From: Chthoniobacter flavus Ellin428
GTDB taxonomy: Bacteria > Verrucomicrobiota > Verrucomicrobiia > Chthoniobacterales > Chthoniobacteraceae
Length of the DNA stretch: 64,000 bases
Assembly: GCF_000173075.1 (NCBI RefSeq)
Contig: NZ_ABVL01000010.1
Location: forward strand, 1-64,000
Reading direction: 5' to 3'
Shown in pieces: positions 18,888 to 26,971 of this stretch; position 1 is the stretch's first letter; each line of letters begins with the position of its first letter. A model generated the notes under the pieces. It searched no databases and had not been told where the DNA came from. It saw nothing but the letters and a program-made list of their open reading frames with translations. The position numbers and the translations under genes are program-made.

Positions 18888-19063
18888 AAGTGGGAAATGA
18901 ATTTGGCAAGGTCCACCAGCCAAAGCCCCAGCCAAAAGATGCCGGCGACGATTTGCCCGAACCTCAGGAACGCGCGAAGTCCGAGCGGCTTAACCACCCT
19001 GCCTTCTGGAAAATTTTCCCGCGACTCCCTGGCGACCTCAAGCGTTGGCTGGCTCGGCATCAT
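18884..19063 (-). CDS. Small single-pass membrane protein between prcB and prcA
   Basis: The 59-aa product has a charged N-terminal half and one strongly hydrophobic segment at about residues 36-53 (GQIVAGIFWLGLWLVDLAKF), then a short tail. It starts 8 bp after the prcB stop and its TGA overlaps the prcA ATG (ATGA), so it is almost certainly translated with the proteasome subunits. I recognise no family. Position suggests a proteasome-linked membrane protein, for example an anchor or adaptor, but that is inference. Two consecutive ATG codons (19063 and 19060) could serve as start. Confidence 0.7.
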   Translation of the reverse strand: MMPSQPTLEVARESRENFPEGRVVKPLGLRAFLRFGQIVAGIFWLGLWLVDLAKFISHL

Positions 19064-19071
19064 GGCACACT

Positions 19072-19881
19072 TCACGTCACCTTCTGCTTGAAGACACGGG
19101 CGAGGTCTTTTTCCGCGAGGGTGCGGATGCCGGTCTCGGAGATGATCTTGATGATCGGATAGACCTTGCCGCGCCGATCCACGCCGCCGGTGGCAGTGTC
19201 GTTTTCCGCGGCGGTGTCGAGGGCGCGCAGGGCGAGCACCACGGCTTCGGCTTCGCGGCGTTTGGTGAGCGGTTTGCTGCCCCAGGTGTTTTCGTAATAG
19301 AGGACGCTGCGCACGGCGGGGGAGCCGGAGCCGGTCGCGGCGAAATCGGCGGCCTCGAATTGTGCGCCCATGGCGTCGTAGAAATAAAGCCGCGCGAGTT
19401 GGGCCTCCGCGTCGTAGGCGGCGAAGATTGGGACGACCACGCCGACGCCTTGCAGGACGAAGCTGAGGTTGTCGCGCAGCAATTTTGAAAGCGCGCGCAC
19501 CTTGCCCTCCAGACTCATTTCCTGGAGCTGGCTGCGGCGGTAGAATTGGAACGAATGCTCGAGCACACGGGCCATTTCCCAAGCGGTGGCGGGCACGCCG
19601 GCGATGGCCATGAGCGAGTGCGAATCGATCTCCAGCACTTTGTCCGCGCGATCGTATACGATCGAGTTGCCCGCCGTGGCGCGGCGATCACCGGCCACGA
19701 GCACACCACCCGCGAACTTGAACGCGAGGATGGTGGTGGCCTGCGTCTGCACGCCGGGCGCAGGATGGCTCGCGGCAGAAATCGCCGTAGGCACTTGCGG
19801 ATAAAGGCCACGTTCACGCAGCAGTGCCGCGAAATCTCCCGCCTCCGGCGAGAGCGATGGCCGCGCGGGATCGAGCTCCAT
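19072..19881 (-). CDS. prcB: Proteasome beta subunit (20S, bacterial)
   Basis: The 269-aa precursor is the catalytic subunit of the bacterial 20S proteasome. A 48-residue propeptide precedes the predicted cleavage before Thr49 (TQA|TTILAFKF). Numbering from that Thr gives Thr1, Asp17 in GDRRAT and Lys33 in ADKVLEI, the known catalytic triad, and GSGSP provides the usual serine loop. The match to actinobacterial PrcB (TTIVALKYPGG...GDRRST) is clear. The ATG shares one base with the UBact stop (TAATG), so the two genes are translationally coupled. The active site looks intact. Confidence 0.93.
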   Translation of the reverse strand: MELDPARPSLSPEAGDFAALLRERGLYPQVPTAISAASHPAPGVQTQATTILAFKFAGGVLVAGDRRATAGNSIVYDRADKVLEIDSHSLMAIAGVPATAWEMARVLEHSFQFYRRSQLQEMSLEGKVRALSKLLRDNLSFVLQGVGVVVPIFAAYDAEAQLARLYFYDAMGAQFEAADFAATGSGSPAVRSVLYYENTWGSKPLTKRREAEAVVLALRALDTAAENDTATGGVDRRGKVYPIIKIISETGIRTLAEKDLARVFKQKVT

Positions 19882-20057
19882 TACTGCCCGGTGCGCTGGC
19901 GATAGCGCTTCGATTGGTTGGGATCCACCCGGCGCATGCGCTGGAGCAAATCCTTGGTGTCGGGCTTGGAGATGTCGGGCGACTTGGGCCCGCCTCCATC
20001 ACCCTGCTGCGGACCCCACGGAGCGGGGCCGACGGGTCGTTGCGTCCTGTCAGGCAT
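19881..20057 (-). CDS. UBact/Pup-type prokaryotic ubiquitin-like protein
   Basis: The 58-aa product begins MPDRTQRPVG, has a Gly/Pro/Gln-rich flexible first half, and then the conserved UBact C-terminal block: PDTKDLLQRM, RRVDPNQSK and RYRQRTGQ. UBact is the Pup-like modifier found with proteasome genes in several non-actinobacterial phyla including Verrucomicrobia; it is attached to target lysines through its C-terminal residue. Here that residue is Gln, so deamidation to Glu would be expected before ligation, as for Mycobacterium Pup. A stop codon lies four codons upstream of the ATG, which fixes the start. The stop overlaps the prcB start by one base. At 177 bp it is easily missed by gene callers. 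Confidence 0.9.
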   Translation of the reverse strand: MPDRTQRPVGPAPWGPQQGDGGGPKSPDISKPDTKDLLQRMRRVDPNQSKRYRQRTGQ

Positions 20058-20167
20058 ATACCCAGCTTAATGGAGCGGCGCGAAAAGAGCAAGGTCGAGG
20101 CGGCGAATCGCGCAAGATTGGGCTGAAAATTGGCGCCACGCTTGCCAGCGGCAGCTTTAAGTGAGAA
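20058..20167. promoter_or_regulatory. Divergent promoter region of UBact-proteasome operon and LysM-GYF pair
   Basis: The 110 bp separate the first codons of two divergent transcripts, so both promoters should lie here. I see no convincing -35/-10 pair. The sequence is less GC-rich near AAAATTGG and CTTTAAGTGAG. Assignment rests on geometry only. Confidence 0.4.
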
Positions 20168-20713
20168 ATGATTTTCATGCGTCGTTTCCTCCCTTTGATC
20201 ATGGCTTTGGGCCTATCCCTCGCCACCGTCCCGGGCCTGCACGCGGAAGATGCAGTGGCCACTCAGAAACTGGATGAGTTGCGGCAGGCCGTGGAGGCGC
20301 AGTCCAGGCAGATCTCCATTCTCGCCGAGCAAGTGGGGAAATTGACGAAGGCGCTGGAAACGCAGAAAGTCCCCGAACCGACGGTGAAGATCAATGAAGT
20401 CCCGCCAACGGCCGCGCCGGCGCCCTCACCGGTGCCGGCGGCTTCCGCCGAAGGGACAAAGCCCACCTCGGAAACCGCTCCAGAAGCACCTAAAGGCGAG
20501 GCAATTCCGAAAGCCGAGGCTGTTCCGGGCACGAAACATGTTGTAACCAAGGGTGAAACACTCACTTCGATCGCCAAACACTACAACATTTCAATTGCGG
20601 ACTTGAAAAACGCCAACAAGATCGATAACGAACGCAAGCTGCAAATCGGTCAAATCCTTTCAGTTCCTACCGCCAAAACCCCTGAACCGACCGATAAGAA
20701 AGAGAACCCATAG
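20168..20713 (+). CDS. Secreted LysM-domain protein
   Basis: The 181-aa protein has a signal peptide (core PLIMALGLSLATVPGLHA), a short coiled-coil (LDELRQAVEAQSRQISILAEQ), an Ala/Pro/Glu-rich linker and a C-terminal LysM domain with HVVTKGETLTSIAKHYNIS and KLQIGQILSVP. LysM domains bind N-acetylglucosamine-containing polymers such as peptidoglycan. Start could be ATG 20168 or the in-frame ATG at 20177. It is followed 3 bp later by the GYF gene. It is divergent from the proteasome operon; a functional link is not shown. Confidence 0.85.
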   Translation: MIFMRRFLPLIMALGLSLATVPGLHAEDAVATQKLDELRQAVEAQSRQISILAEQVGKLTKALETQKVPEPTVKINEVPPTAAPAPSPVPAASAEGTKPTSETAPEAPKGEAIPKAEAVPGTKHVVTKGETLTSIAKHYNISIADLKNANKIDNERKLQIGQILSVPTAKTPEPTDKKENP

Positions 20714-20716
20714 ACT

Positions 20717-21241
20717 ATGGAATCCGCTCCTACCTGGTATCTGATGAAGAACGATGACGGCACGATTTTCGGGCCGATTACCTTCGATCAACTGCACGAA
20801 TGGGCTTCAGACGCACAGGTATCCCCCCTGGATAAAGTCTCCAGCGACGAGAAGACCTGGATGAAGGCGCCGATGGTGCCGGAACTGGGGATGGATTACT
20901 TGATCGAAGTGAGCCCGGATCAATTTTATGGCCCGACCACGCTGGGCGCGGTGCGCGAGTTTTTGATGCTCGGCGAGGTCGGTGGGGAGACGCCGGTGAC
21001 CAATTGCCGCGACGGTTCCGTGACGATGATCCGGGACATCCCCGGTCTGGAGGTCGAAGTCCAGGAAGACGACGGTATCCAGCAACCGGTGCGCACGAGT
21101 ATTCGCGTCAATCTGCAACAGCGGGTGCGTGAACTCGAGGAGACGCTGATGGAAGAACGGCGCGCCCGCGAACAGGCCGAGCATCTCGTGGAACGTCTCG
21201 AAGCGAAGCTGAACGAGATCACGCGCGCGGCGTCGTTGTAA
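20717..21241 (+). CDS. GYF_2 (DUF4339) domain protein with coiled coil
   Basis: The 174-aa protein starts with a GYF_2-type domain (WYLMKNDDGTIFGPITFDQL, then WASDAQVSPLDKV). A second similar half follows (DQFYGPTTLGAVREFLMLG), and a C-terminal charged coiled coil (ELEETLMEERRAREQAEH) ends the protein. GYF-type domains usually bind proline-rich peptides; here the partner LysM protein upstream has a Pro-rich linker. No membrane segment is seen. It is 3 bp from the LysM gene, so they form a pair. Confidence 0.75.
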   Translation: MESAPTWYLMKNDDGTIFGPITFDQLHEWASDAQVSPLDKVSSDEKTWMKAPMVPELGMDYLIEVSPDQFYGPTTLGAVREFLMLGEVGGETPVTNCRDGSVTMIRDIPGLEVEVQEDDGIQQPVRTSIRVNLQQRVRELEETLMEERRAREQAEHLVERLEAKLNEITRAASL

Positions 21242-21648
21242 GCTTTGGGAAGCCAAGGTCGCCCGTGAGTGGCGAAGCGGAACAACGGAGGGATACGCTT
21301 CTGCGTGTTCTCCGATATCGACTGCAGGAAGAGAACTGGGCTGCGAGTTAAATCGCGTAGCGATGCCGTGCCGGTAGCCGTGGCTTTCAAGCCACGGAAC
21401 CGTCCCAAGCATGTGATCGTCGCGTAGCGACGTTTGCCTTCAAGTTGGCGTATGGGTGTCGAACACAGGGGACCAACACCCTCCTTCGCCGTCGAGTACG
21501 ACGAGTATATCTCTCTGGTTGAGGCAAACGTCGCTACGCGACGACCGAGCTTTCGTCGCCTACCGTGGCTTGAAAGCCACGGCTACCGGCACGGCATCGC
21601 TACGCGATTTCCTCCGCGGGACCATACTGGGATGGAATATTGATTCTC
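21242..21648. repeat. Gene-free region with 48-bp perfect inverted repeat
   Basis: This 407-bp gap holds no supported gene. A 48-bp segment at 21350-21397 recurs as its exact reverse complement at 21563-21610. A second, inner pair (21417-21443 and 21519-21544) contains TCGTCGCGTAGCGACG. Each outer arm has nested palindromes (ATCGCGTAGCGAT; CCGTGGCTTTCAAGCCACGG). A GGAGGGATACGCTTCTGCG motif near 21285 resembles the end of the elements at 31561 and 51557. The region lies between convergent genes (GYF and the ligase). Confidence 0.9.
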
Positions 21649-23061
21649 CTATCCCAACGGATCGAACTGGTCTTCCAGCAGGGTGTGGACGTGCCCGGCG
21701 TAAGTCTCGAATGGGTCGGGCATCGGGAGATACGGCGTGTTGTCGAGTGAGATGGAATCCCAGTTGATGACGTAGGGCAGCTTGCGGTCCTGAAAGATGG
21801 AAACCGCCAGGCCGCGGCCGCAGGCGCGGGTGTCGGTAGGGGGATGATTTGTCGCAGCGGGGCGACGCATGCGTTGATTGAATTCCCCGATGCCCTTTGC
21901 GGCGGTGAGGGCGAAGAAGAGTCCCTTGGCGGGATTGATGTTGTGATACTCGAGGTCGAGGCTTTGCAGCCAAGGGTCCTGCCAGGTCAGGCCTTCGCTT
22001 TCACGGAAGGTTTCGAGCAGCCATTTCTTGGAAACCCAATCGACGCCACCGAGGAGCAGCTCCGGTTTGTTGGCCAGGGCGTCGAGCGTGAATTCCCACG
22101 TGTCCATGATCCAGTCGGTCTCCGTGTCGCGACCGGACTGGGTGCGGCGCGCGTGGGCGAGAAACTCGCGCTGGATATCGAGCGCGGAGCGGGTACGGCC
22201 GTCCTCGAGTTGCACCACGGCGTGGCCGGTGCCTTCGTGCGAGATTTGCCGGGTGGCGAGCACCGCATCGAGCAGGATGACATCATCCGGCAGGCTGCCT
22301 TCCTCGAGCATGGTGAGGACGAGCGCGGTGGTGCCGATCTTCAACGCGGTGGCGAAGGGCGACATATTCGAATCGCCGACGAGCAAGTGCAACCGGCGAT
22401 ACTTGCGATAATCCGCGAGCGGTTCGTCGCGCGCGTTGATGATCGCGCGATTGAATTGCACCCACTGGTAGATGTCGTTGACGATGTGATCGGCGCGTTG
22501 GCTGAGCTGAAACGACACCGGGCCGGTATTGGGCATGGGCTCGAAATCAAAGGCCAGCGGGCTCGCCTGGCCCACGCGTCCGGCGCCGGTGAAGAGCTGT
22601 CGGGTGGCGAGAAAGGAGAGCAGCGTGCCGAGCAGGCGCGGGCTGAATTGCAGCTCGCGCTTCATGAGATAGTTCTCGTGGCAGCCGAAAGTCGCGCCGG
22701 TGTGGTGATCGACGTTGTTCTTGATGAAGGCGACCTCTTCGCTCACGCCGAGCGCTTCGAGCGCGGATTGCAGCAACTGATCTCCCGCGAGGTCGTAAGC
22801 GACAGAGTCCTCCACCATGCGGCATTCCGGCGAGGAATACTCGAGGTGCCCCATGTCGATGTAGAGCCGACCGCCATTCAGCAAAAAGCCGCCATTTCCC
22901 GGCGGCTCTTCGTAATCGCGATAGTGCAGGTCGATGACGCCCGCCCTGGCCTTTTTGAAAAGGTAGTTTTTCACCCGCGCGGGCCAGGCGTCGGGTCCAT
23001 GCGGCGCCTCGCCGCTGACGAGGCAGCCGTATTCAGTTTCGATGCCGACGACGCGGTTCAT
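21649..23061 (-). CDS. Pup/UBact ligase-deamidase family protein (PafA/Dop)
   Basis: The 470-aa protein belongs to the carboxylate-amine ligase family that conjugates (PafA) or deamidates/removes (Dop) Pup-like proteins. The first strand reads VVGIETEYG, followed by the catalytic region NGGRLYIDMGHLEYSSPEC with the conserved Asp. Later motifs are CHENYLM, INARDEPLADYRKYRRLH, VGDSNMS and SALDIQREF. Several of these (GIETE, VGDSNMS, SALDIQRE) are PafA-like; others (SSPEC, GTTALVL with EEG, NPPTDTR-like) recall Dop. The segment between the first strand and NGGRLY is intermediate in length and includes DYEEPPGNGG, reminiscent of a short Dop loop. It lies 1.6 kb from UBact, separated by the LysM-GYF pair. 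Ligase is my preferred role; a dual or Dop role is possible. Confidence 0.88.
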   Translation of the reverse strand: MNRVVGIETEYGCLVSGEAPHGPDAWPARVKNYLFKKARAGVIDLHYRDYEEPPGNGGFLLNGGRLYIDMGHLEYSSPECRMVEDSVAYDLAGDQLLQSALEALGVSEEVAFIKNNVDHHTGATFGCHENYLMKRELQFSPRLLGTLLSFLATRQLFTGAGRVGQASPLAFDFEPMPNTGPVSFQLSQRADHIVNDIYQWVQFNRAIINARDEPLADYRKYRRLHLLVGDSNMSPFATALKIGTTALVLTMLEEGSLPDDVILLDAVLATRQISHEGTGHAVVQLEDGRTRSALDIQREFLAHARRTQSGRDTETDWIMDTWEFTLDALANKPELLLGGVDWVSKKWLLETFRESEGLTWQDPWLQSLDLEYHNINPAKGLFFALTAAKGIGEFNQRMRRPAATNHPPTDTRACGRGLAVSIFQDRKLPYVINWDSISLDNTPYLPMPDPFETYAGHVHTLLEDQFDPLG

Positions 23062-23130
23062 GAAAAGTGAGGTGTGAGGATGACTGCGGTCAATGTCGTC
23101 GAGCGCAGGTCATTTTTCACGCTCACTTTA

Positions 23131-23832
23131 TCATTCGCCCGGATAGAGAATCCGGCCGCATTGCTCGCAGTGCACGATCTCGCGGTTGCCTTTCACACGC
23201 ACTACTGTCTGCGTGGTAACCTTCATATGGCAACCCATGCAGACGTCGTGCTCGAGCGCGACGACGGCTTCGTTCTTGCTGCTGAAAAGACGGTTGTAAA
23301 TATCGAGCAGGTCTTCGTCGACGTCCGCGGCGAGCTTGGTGCGCTCGGCTTCGATCTCCTTGAGTTGTGAACCGACGGCATCGATCTTCGAGGTGATATG
23401 GGCGAGCTGCCGCTCGACCTGCGCCTTCACGGCCTGCGTTTCCTTGTCGGTCTCGGCGACCTGGACCTTCATCTTGTCCGCGTTCTCCATGAGCTCCAGT
23501 TCGCGATCTTCGATCGTCTGGATCTCGCCTTCGTAGCGCTTGATCTCATTGTTCAGCGCCTGGAATTCCTCGTTCTTACGGGTCTGAAATTTTTGGGTCT
23601 GGTACTTGGCGATGGTGTCCTTCTTGGACTGCACTTCGTTCTCCAGCTTCTTGCGCTCCACCTCGATTTCCTTGGCCTTGAGCTTTTCCGCTTCGAGCTT
23701 TTTCATCGCATCCACCTGCTTGTCTTCGAACTCCTTCCGTTCCAGCGGCGCGAGCTTCAACTCTTGTTTCAGCGCGCGAATTTTTCGGTCACGATCTTGG
23801 AGGACGAGCAGCTTTTCGATTTCCGGGAGCAT
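23131..23832 (-). CDS. Zinc-ribbon coiled-coil protein (zf-RING_7/DUF164)
   Basis: The 233-aa protein is mostly one long antiparallel coiled coil (KLAPLERKEFEDKQVDAM and onward, rich in Glu/Lys) followed by a C4 zinc ribbon: CMGC near residue 198, then CEQC near 223, and the terminus GRILYPGE. This is the C4-type zinc ribbon family (CT398/HP0958-like in other phyla), usually cytoplasmic with proposed nucleic-acid or secretion-linked adaptor roles. It lies upstream of the ligase on the same strand with a 69-bp gap, so cotranscription is possible. Confidence 0.85.
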   Translation of the reverse strand: MLPEIEKLLVLQDRDRKIRALKQELKLAPLERKEFEDKQVDAMKKLEAEKLKAKEIEVERKKLENEVQSKKDTIAKYQTQKFQTRKNEEFQALNNEIKRYEGEIQTIEDRELELMENADKMKVQVAETDKETQAVKAQVERQLAHITSKIDAVGSQLKEIEAERTKLAADVDEDLLDIYNRLFSSKNEAVVALEHDVCMGCHMKVTTQTVVRVKGNREIVHCEQCGRILYPGE

Positions 23833-23890
23833 TGGGGGTCAAATACTGCGGGAAGATGCGGAAGCCGTCAATGGGTGGGGAGGGGAAAAG

Positions 23891-24167
<277 letters not shown>

Positions 24168-24175
24168 TTCCGCGC

Positions 24176-25111
24176 TCAGTACAGCATCGTCTCTTCCGGC
24201 GGATTGCACTTCTCCACTTTGTCCGCCTTGAGGATAGCGATGCGCTTGCCGTTTTCGACGGGGAAGGTTGCGGTGCCGGTGATCTTGATCCAGGTCATCT
24301 CGGGCAGGGACGGCTTGTCGCCGCTTTCGGCAAGCACGGCCACCGGACGGGCGTCCGCGGCGCAGCAGGTCATGAACATGCGCACGGCCTTGAAGCGCTT
24401 GCCGTCGGGGTTGTTCGTCGCGTCGGGCATGAGCTGGCCGATGAGTTCGACGGGCTTGCCTTCGAAATCCTTGCGCAAGGCGTTGTCCTGCGCGGCGTAG
24501 AGCAGGTCGAGCACTTCGGCGACGATGTGGCCATCGGGCGTGCGCTGAAGATAATCCTGCGGGGCCGGCGGTTGCTGGGAAGCTTGCGCGGTTTGAGCCG
24601 GAGTTTGCGGCTGGGCAGCGGGAGGCGTTTGCGCAGTGGATGTGGTCTGGGCCGCGGCCGGAGCGGGCCCCTGCGCGCTATTCGGATCGTTCTTCGTCGG
24701 CAACGGCATATCGACCGGCGTGATCGGAGTATTCCGCGGCTTGAAACCGAGCTGCGTCGCATCAGTCACCGCGATGGTATTCTTGATGACGTTGGCACTG
24801 TAGCTGTCCTTGTTGAACATTGCCGCCGCGGTGATCGGGAGGAGCAGGATGAGGAAGGTGATGACCTTGCCGGCGGAGCTCTTAAAAAAACTATGGCCGC
24901 ATTCCGCCGCGGAGCAGCAGGCGGCGTCGGCCGGAAAGAGCAGGAAGACCAGGGCCATGATGCCCATGACGATGCCAGCGGCGACCGCGCCAATGCGGAA
25001 ATCGGGGGTCAGGAGGCTGCGCATGTGGCCGGTTGCCCAAGAGATGAGGAGAATCGCGCTCCACGCGGCGAGAGTGATGCAGGGGAGCCAGCGGCGAAAG
25101 GCAGCGTTCAT
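24176..25111 (-). CDS. TIGR03943/DUF1980 putative permease subunit
   Basis: The 311-aa protein has four hydrophobic segments in the first ~110 residues (two near the start, then GAVAAGIVMGIMALVFLLF and VITFLILLLPITAAAMF). A long Pro/Ala/Gln-rich linker follows, then a C-terminal soluble domain with VELIGQLM, RMFMTCCAADARPV and WIKITGTATFP, which match the TIGR03943 (YcgQ-like) family. These pair with DUF318/ArsP-type permeases, as here. Transport substrate is unknown; in some bacteria the pair is zinc- or Fur-regulated. A Cys-rich patch (ACCSAAECGH) lies in the second loop and could bind metal, which is inference. Confidence 0.8.
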   Translation of the reverse strand: MNAAFRRWLPCITLAAWSAILLISWATGHMRSLLTPDFRIGAVAAGIVMGIMALVFLLFPADAACCSAAECGHSFFKSSAGKVITFLILLLPITAAAMFNKDSYSANVIKNTIAVTDATQLGFKPRNTPITPVDMPLPTKNDPNSAQGPAPAAAQTTSTAQTPPAAQPQTPAQTAQASQQPPAPQDYLQRTPDGHIVAEVLDLLYAAQDNALRKDFEGKPVELIGQLMPDATNNPDGKRFKAVRMFMTCCAADARPVAVLAESGDKPSLPEMTWIKITGTATFPVENGKRIAILKADKVEKCNPPEETMLY

Positions 25112-25147
25112 AGGTGGTGCGTTAGACTAGCGGATGGTGGGGAAAAT

Positions 25148-26131
25148 TCAAAAGGGCTTTTGCGCCATGAAAAACGGGGCGATACGCCAGCAGATGAGAA
25201 AAATGCCGATGAAGAGCCCGATGCCGAGGGCGATGACCGCGCGTTTCTTGAAAAGCATGCTGTAGAGCCAGAAGAGCTTGAAGTCGAAGAGGGGGCCGAA
25301 GACCAAGGCCGCCAGCTTGGCGGCGAAAGGGAAGGTCCGGAAGGTGGCGATGATGAAGGCGTCGGTGGTACTGCAAATCGAGAGCGCGGAACGCAGGATC
25401 ATCAGGGCGACAATGGCGACAGGGGTATTGGTCGCGAAGGGGAGAATGGACGATTGATTGATGGCCGTCTTAAAAGCGGCGGCGATGACCGTGCCGATGA
25501 TGAGGAAAAAGGTGACGTCGAGGAAATCCGCCGTAGCCGATTGGGTGGCGAGCAGCATTTTCTGGCCGAAACTGGCGGACTGCGCCATGCCGGAGAAATC
25601 GACCGTGCCGCTCGGCGGAGCCGCGGCCACGCTCAGGCCGGCGCGACGGCGCCCGGTCGCTTCGCCCATGGTACCGGCGACCAGGATCGAGGAAGCGGGG
25701 AGGCGCTGGACGATGAAACCGATGATGACCGCGACACCGAAGCCGAAGCAGAGCCGGAGGATGGTCATTTCCCACGCCTGCTGGCCCTTGAAGGCGGCAA
25801 ATGTGCTGAGGGCCACGATGGGGCTGACGATCGGCGTGGAAAGCATGTAGGTCACTGCACTGGAAAGCGGCAGTCCTTTTTTGATGAAGCGGCGGATGAC
25901 CACCACGCTGCCGCATTCGCACATCGGGAAAATCATTCCGAGCCAGCCGCAAATGAGGATCGAGAGAGTCTCATTTTTCGGCAGCAGCCTGGCAATGCGT
26001 TCGGAGGAAATAAAGACGTCGACAAAGCCCGAGATGAGCGAGCCCAGCAGGAGAAAGGGAATGCCCTCGAACAGAACGCTGAGAAACGTGTGGGCGAAAT
26101 CGGGGAGCCAGATGGGAAGGTCGGCTAGCAT
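25148..26131 (-). CDS. ArsP_1/DUF318-family permease
   Basis: The 327-aa membrane protein has about eight helices and the family landmarks FPMCECGSVVVIRRFIKKG and MLSTPIVSPIV in the first half, plus SICSTTDAFIIATFR in the second. Related proteins move organoarsenicals, or are linked to metal homeostasis; the substrate here cannot be told from sequence. It is 36 bp upstream of the DUF1980 gene on the same strand, forming the usual two-gene unit. A central hydrophilic loop (about residues 150-195) separates the two halves. Confidence 0.85.
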   Translation of the reverse strand: MLADLPIWLPDFAHTFLSVLFEGIPFLLLGSLISGFVDVFISSERIARLLPKNETLSILICGWLGMIFPMCECGSVVVIRRFIKKGLPLSSAVTYMLSTPIVSPIVALSTFAAFKGQQAWEMTILRLCFGFGVAVIIGFIVQRLPASSILVAGTMGEATGRRRAGLSVAAAPPSGTVDFSGMAQSASFGQKMLLATQSATADFLDVTFFLIIGTVIAAAFKTAINQSSILPFATNTPVAIVALMILRSALSICSTTDAFIIATFRTFPFAAKLAALVFGPLFDFKLFWLYSMLFKKRAVIALGIGLFIGIFLICWRIAPFFMAQKPF

Positions 26132-26179
26132 GTGCAGGGAGAATCGACGGGAAGGGCGAAATCTTGGGAAAAGAGTGCG

Positions 26180-26962
26180 CTACGGTGAATTGGGGGGGAC
26201 GAGGAGGCAAGCACGCCACGCGTTCAGAATGCGGCAAAATTCGCGCGCTCCCTCGAGGACACGTGGGCCGGGTTGGAGCAGGAGATCGGAGTCGATGGCG
26301 TGAATCTGCTTGTCTTGGACCGCGCGGATTTTCGCGAAACCGGGGCGGGAGCGGATCGCATCGATATCGACCCGTTTGCCGCACCAACTGGCGATGATAA
26401 TGTCTGGATTGGCGGCGATGACCTCTGCCGGGGTGACCCTTCGTTCCGTGGAAGCCCGGCCGCGACGGGTGGCGAAGACGTCCACGCCGCCGCAGCGTTC
26501 GATCAGTTCGCCGACCCAGGCGATTCCGCTGATCAAGGGGTCTGGCCATTCCTCGAAGTAGACGCGGGGTTTTGAGGCGGGGTCCGTTTCCTCCAACGCT
26601 TCCAGTTCTTCGAGGAATTCTGCAGCCAACCGCTCGGCGTCTGCCACGTGGCCGATTGCCCGGCCGATGAGTCGGATGGCCTCAGCGATCTCTGCGAGGG
26701 TTCGCTGATTAGTCGTGAGCACCGTGCAGCCGCGCCGGATCAATTGCGCGGCGATCTCCGCCTGCACGTCGGAAAAGCAAATCACCAAATCCGGTCGCAA
26801 GGCTGCGACACGATCGCAATCGGTGGTCGAAAAACCACCGATTACTGGGCGCGGCGCCAGCCCCGCTTGCGAGGCAAACGCGCTAACGGCCAAGACATCG
26901 TCCCAAGCGCCGAGGCGTGCACACACGTCCGCCGCTTCCGCGCTGAGGCAGACGATGCGCAC
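26180..26962 (-). CDS. Helical-backbone metal receptor (BtuF-like) protein
   Basis: The 260-aa protein has the TroA/BtuF-like fold: RIVCLSAEAADVCARLGAWD at the start, LRPDLVICFSD, and the second lobe with WVGELIERCGGVDVF and NPDIIIASWCGK, ending RVLEGAREFCRIL. BtuF and relatives bind cobalamin or ferric siderophores. No signal peptide is present, so this copy appears cytoplasmic, unlike a true periplasmic receptor; annotated 'cobalamin-binding proteins' of this signal-less type are common. It lies 48 bp upstream of the permease pair and 9 bp after the TPR gene, same strand. Cobalamin binding is inferred. Confidence 0.75.
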   Translation of the reverse strand: MRIVCLSAEAADVCARLGAWDDVLAVSAFASQAGLAPRPVIGGFSTTDCDRVAALRPDLVICFSDVQAEIAAQLIRRGCTVLTTNQRTLAEIAEAIRLIGRAIGHVADAERLAAEFLEELEALEETDPASKPRVYFEEWPDPLISGIAWVGELIERCGGVDVFATRRGRASTERRVTPAEVIAANPDIIIASWCGKRVDIDAIRSRPGFAKIRAVQDKQIHAIDSDLLLQPGPRVLEGAREFCRILNAWRACLLVPPNSP

Positions 26963-26971
26963 GTGGACGGT

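Noticed and set aside
18888-18935. Longer start for prcA
   Set aside because: The extension overlaps the 59-aa gene in another frame and moves the alpha N-terminal helix away from its normal position.
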